Positions 20,083-22,050 of a DNA stretch of 22,050 bases are shown here, in pieces. Each line of letters opens with the position of its first letter. Position 1 is the stretch's first letter. This stretch comes from Chloroflexota bacterium (GTDB lineage: Bacteria > Chloroflexota > Anaerolineae > JAADDB01), in assembly GCA_013154135.1 (NCBI GenBank), contig JAADDB010000044.1:1-22050 (forward strand), in the 5' to 3' direction. The notes beneath the pieces are model-generated. The model saw only the letters and a program-made list of their open reading frames with translations. It made no database searches and was not told where the DNA came from. The translations under genes and the position numbers were made by a program.

Positions 20083-21197
20083 AGTCCTTTGCTGACCTCC
20101 TCGTGGAGTGCTCGACGCCAGGCGGTGATGCCTTGCGGATCCCGGCCGAAGTAGACCCGGTTCGTCAGCGCGGCGATGACGACCTCCCGTTCCGGGTCGA
20201 TGTAGAGGGATGTGCCCGTGAATCCCGTGTGGCCGAAGGCTTGTTCGCCGAGGGGATAGGTGAAGCCCTCCGGCACCGGCGCCCGGAGCGCCCATCCCCA
20301 TCCCCGGCGCACCTCATTCTCTCGGGCCTGTTCCCGGACTGCTTGTCGGGCCAGGTGTCCGGAGATGGGCAATGTCCCCCGGTCCCCTAGGCGGTCCAGC
20401 CAAGCCTGGCCAAACGCGGCCACATCCCGCACGGTCGCGAAGAGTCCCGCGTGCCCCGCGATGCCGCCCAGGGCCCACGCGTTCTCGTCGTGTACTTCCC
20501 CCCACATCCGGCGTCCTCGGAACGCGCACACCTCTGTGGCCGCGATGTTAGGCTGGAAGCGCGTGCGTCCCACCGGACGATAGGCCAGCGTGGTCAGCCC
20601 CAGGGGGTCGGCCACCCGTTCCTGGATGGCCCGGTCCAGGGGGAGCCCGGTGAGGGCCTCCACGGCCCAGCCGAGGAGGATGAGCCCCACGTCGGAGTAG
20701 AGGACATGGGTTCCCGGTTGGTAGGAGAAGAAGGTGTGGAGAACGGTCGGGCGTATGCGGTCGGTGGGGAGGCGGTAGAGAGGATGCCAGGGGGGAAGGC
20801 CGGAGGTGTGGGTGAGGAGGTGGTGGAAGGTGATGGTCCCCGCGTCCACTTCTCCGTCCGGGTCCACGGTAACCCATTCGCCTGGGTTTAGGGGATGTTC
20901 GTAGGGCCGGATGGGGCGTAGGCCCTGGAATTCAGGGAGGACGTCGGCCACGGGGGTGGTCAACGAGATAATGCCTTCGTCCACCAGGGTCAGAAACGCG
21001 GTGGTGGTGAAGAGTTTGGTCAGGGATGCGAGGTCAAAGAGGGTGTCGATGCGTGCGGGAGTTGGGGAGGCTTCTGGGTTGGGGTGGCCTACGACGCGTT
21101 CGTATATTGTTTCTCCGCGGTGACGTATGTGCACCGCGGCAGCAGTGTATACCCGGCCTAGGCCGGAAGTTAACAGGCGATCCAATTGTTTTTGCAT
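20079..21197 (-). CDS. Serine hydrolase, class C beta-lactamase fold (candidate muropeptide amidase)
   Basis: This 372-residue protein has FDLASLTK with the SxxK nucleophile S58 and K61, the second motif YSD (Y167-D169), GEVHDENAWALGGIAGHAGLF near 233-253, and HTGFTGTSLYIDPE with HTG (323-325) in place of KTG. No signal peptide is seen, so it is probably cytoplasmic. The family includes B. subtilis AmiE (YbbE), an N-acetylmuramyl-L-alanine amidase. Coupling to anmK by a 4-nt overlap supports a role in stripping peptide from muropeptides. An esterase or true beta-lactamase cannot be excluded. Confidence 0.85.
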   Translation of the reverse strand: MQKQLDRLLTSGLGRVYTAAAVHIRHRGETIYERVVGHPNPEASPTPARIDTLFDLASLTKLFTTTAFLTLVDEGIISLTTPVADVLPEFQGLRPIRPYEHPLNPGEWVTVDPDGEVDAGTITFHHLLTHTSGLPPWHPLYRLPTDRIRPTVLHTFFSYQPGTHVLYSDVGLILLGWAVEALTGLPLDRAIQERVADPLGLTTLAYRPVGRTRFQPNIAATEVCAFRGRRMWGEVHDENAWALGGIAGHAGLFATVRDVAAFGQAWLDRLGDRGTLPISGHLARQAVREQARENEVRRGWGWALRAPVPEGFTYPLGEQAFGHTGFTGTSLYIDPEREVVIAALTNRVYFGRDPQGITAWRRALHEEVSKGL

Positions 21198-21300
21198 GTC
21201 CCTGGCTTTTCCCTCCGTTGATTAAGGGGCTAAATGCTGGCGGGGAGCGCCCCCCTGGCCCTTTGGGTGCGGACGGGCTCGCGCCCTGTCCCTGGCCTCT

Positions 21301-21329
21301 GTAGGGGCGGGTCTCAGACCCGCCCCTAC
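21301..21329. repeat. 29-bp perfect palindrome, REP-like
   Basis: GTAGGGGCGGGTCT is followed by C and its exact reverse complement, AGACCCGCCCCTAC. Sequences of this general form recur as dispersed intergenic palindromes in many GC-rich bacterial genomes (general knowledge). A GTTCATGAAC palindrome follows at 21331-21340. It could also act as a bidirectional hairpin in RNA. Confidence 0.7.
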
Positions 21330-21364
21330 CGTTCATGAACCGCGATGTGTGGTCATGCCCGGTC

Positions 21365-21415
21365 GCCCGGGGCTGAACCCCCGGGCTAAATTTAGGGAAG
21401 CCCCCTGCGGGGGTT
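21365..21415. repeat. Paired GC-rich hairpins, dispersed-repeat-like
   Basis: GCCCGGGG (21365-21372) pairs with CCCCGGGC (21379-21386) around CTGAAC. After TAAATTTAGGGAA, CCCCC (21401-21405) pairs with GGGGG (21409-21413) around TGC. A double hairpin with the CCGGGCTAAA linker resembles intergenic repeat units common in several bacterial phyla. Only one copy lies in the window, so the repeat status is inferred. Confidence 0.5.
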
Positions 21416-21480
21416 CTGATAGGGTACATGACCGGCCGAGCATCGCTACAAACGAGCCGAGATGGGCCCTCCCGCCCCTC

Positions 21481-21505
21481 TTACTCGTTACTCGTTATGC
21501 GTTAG
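21481..21505 (-). repeat. Heptad repeat array, - strand orientation
   Basis: Read on the - strand this is TAACGCA, TAACGAG, TAACGAG, TAA. It belongs to the same heptad family as the arrays at 17166-17197 and 21550-21580, here in the gene-free region downstream of the response-regulator gene. Confidence 0.75.
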
Positions 21506-21549
21506 GCTCTTCGCCCATCCCGGCCGACCTCGCCCTTCAGCCAACCCCC

Positions 21550-21580
21550 TTAATCGTTACTCATTAATCGTTAATCGTTA
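21550..21580 (-). repeat. Heptad repeat array overlapping the end of the response-regulator gene
   Basis: On the - strand it reads TAACGAT, TAACGAT, TAATGAG, TAACGAT, TAA. The last codons of the regulator gene (AAC GAT TAA) lie in the array, so the annotated stop (21573-21571) is supplied by it. The gene's native end may have been replaced by the repeat. Confidence 0.8.
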
Positions 21581-22050
21581 ACCATCCCTCCCCCTTGCGT
21601 CCACTTTGCGACCGCGGCGGCTCGGGTTTTCACCCCGAGCTTGTCGAAAATGGCCTGCACGTGTCGTTTGACCGTGTTGGGGGAGATGACCAGCTGACGG
21701 GCGATCTCCTTGTTCGTCAACCCCTGGGCCAACAACTCCAGCACCTCCCGCTCACGGGGGGTGAGAAGGGCCAACGATGTGTGCCCTTGCTGTATCGCTT
21801 CTTCCACCAGTTGTACGAACGCACGGCGGGAGAAGGATTGCTTTTCCACGCACGCGAAGGCTCCTTCCCGGTAGACCTGCTCCACCTCCTCCGGCGAGGC
21901 CATTCCCGTGACCACCAGGGTGGGGATGCCCGCTTCCCGGGTGCTTCTCAGGAGCCGATAGCCATCTCGGTTCTCCTGGGGGTGCAGGGAACTGGCCAGG
22001 GCCAGGTCGACCACGGCCAGCGCGTACGGCTCCCGGCGCAGGTAGCCCAG
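21571..22050 (-). CDS. NarL/LuxR-type response regulator (5' end outside the window)
   Basis: The visible 159 residues start inside a receiver domain. VVDLALAS holds the probable phosphoacceptor aspartate (visible residue 15), PTLVVTG the switch threonine, and FACVEKQSF the conserved lysine. A LuxR helix-turn-helix follows: LTPREREVLELLAQGLTNKEIARQLVISPNTVKRHVQAIFDKLGV. It should be a two-component DNA-binding regulator; its sensor kinase is not in view. A GTG at 22014 is not the real start because the receiver fold extends past the window edge. The C-terminus GGGMVND runs into a heptad repeat. Confidence 0.92.
   Translation of the reverse strand: MGYLRREPYALAVVDLALASSLHPQENRDGYRLLRSTREAGIPTLVVTGMASPEEVEQVYREGAFACVEKQSFSRRAFVQLVEEAIQQGHTSLALLTPREREVLELLAQGLTNKEIARQLVISPNTVKRHVQAIFDKLGVKTRAAAVAKWTQGGGMVND

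Larger units (their letters stand above)
21198..21570. other. Repeat-rich intergenic region between the response regulator and the serine hydrolase
   Basis: This 373-bp stretch has no plausible ORF. Near 21260-21300 it holds an imperfect hairpin (GGACGGGC with GCCCTGTCC). It also holds a 29-bp palindrome, GC-rich hairpins and two heptad arrays, annotated separately. Both flanking genes are on the - strand, so the leader of the hydrolase operon must lie in the left part (21198-21260). No promoter there is convincing. Confidence 0.6.

Noticed and set aside
21153..21166. CCGGCCTAGGCCGG palindrome in the serine hydrolase gene
   Set aside because: It is inside well-conserved coding sequence and only 14 bp; a chance event in GC-rich codons is likely.

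Overview
The window carries the conserved ribosomal-protein gene cluster of a GC-rich bacterium, read on the + strand from 1 to about 18.2 kb, followed by a small accessory region. The likely host is a thermophilic member of the Chloroflexota (Anaerolineae-like). That assignment is inference (about 0.6). It rests on protein sequence character, GC content, strong AGGAGG-type ribosome binding sites mixed with GTG and TTG starts, zinc-type S14, S4 and L36, an adenylate kinase with a four-cysteine LID, and the order rplQ-truA-rplM-rpsI. No rRNA, tRNA or CRISPR array is visible.

Layout. 1-91: last 29 codons of tuf (EF-Tu). 213-5838: S10 operon (rpsJ, rplC, rplD, rplW, rplB, rpsS, rplV, rpsC, rplP, rpmC, rpsQ). 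It is interrupted between rpsC and rplP by a 392-bp gap with a repeat element and a perfect 26-bp hairpin. 5948-13103: spc-type block (rplN, rplX, rplE, rpsN, rpsH, rplF, rplR, rpsE, rpmD, rplO, secY, adk, map). 13165-16427: alpha block (rpmJ, rpsM, rpsK, rpsD, rpoA, rplQ). infA, often found between map and rpmJ, is absent here. 16437-18201: truA, then rplM-rpsI behind their own AT-richer leader. 18215-18353: a second repeat element, then mogA/moaB (18380-18877). 18943-21197: a - strand pair, anmK and a cytoplasmic serine hydrolase with a 4-nt overlap, probably for cell-wall sugar/muropeptide recycling. 21198-21570: a repeat-rich gene-free stretch. 21571-22050: 3' part of a NarL/LuxR-type response regulator on the - strand.

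Most notable signals. (1) A small RNA structure directly in front of rpsH (7581-7618) reproduces the S8-binding internal loop of 16S rRNA helix 21 and runs into the rpsH ribosome binding site, so it is a strong candidate S8 autoregulatory element. (2) A dispersed repeat family has short terminal inverted repeats, a central hairpin closed by GGGC-GAA-GCCC and a conserved right end. Two full copies and one partial copy are present, two of them inside the S10 operon. (3) Heptanucleotide arrays of the TAACGAT/TAACGAG type begin at or overlap the stop codons of truA and of the response-regulator gene and carry stops in several frames. (4) Long perfect hairpins lie in the rpsM-rpsK and rpsD-rpoA gaps, and a candidate structured leader precedes rplM.

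All calls come from reading the sequence. Family assignments rest on motif recognition, not on database searches.
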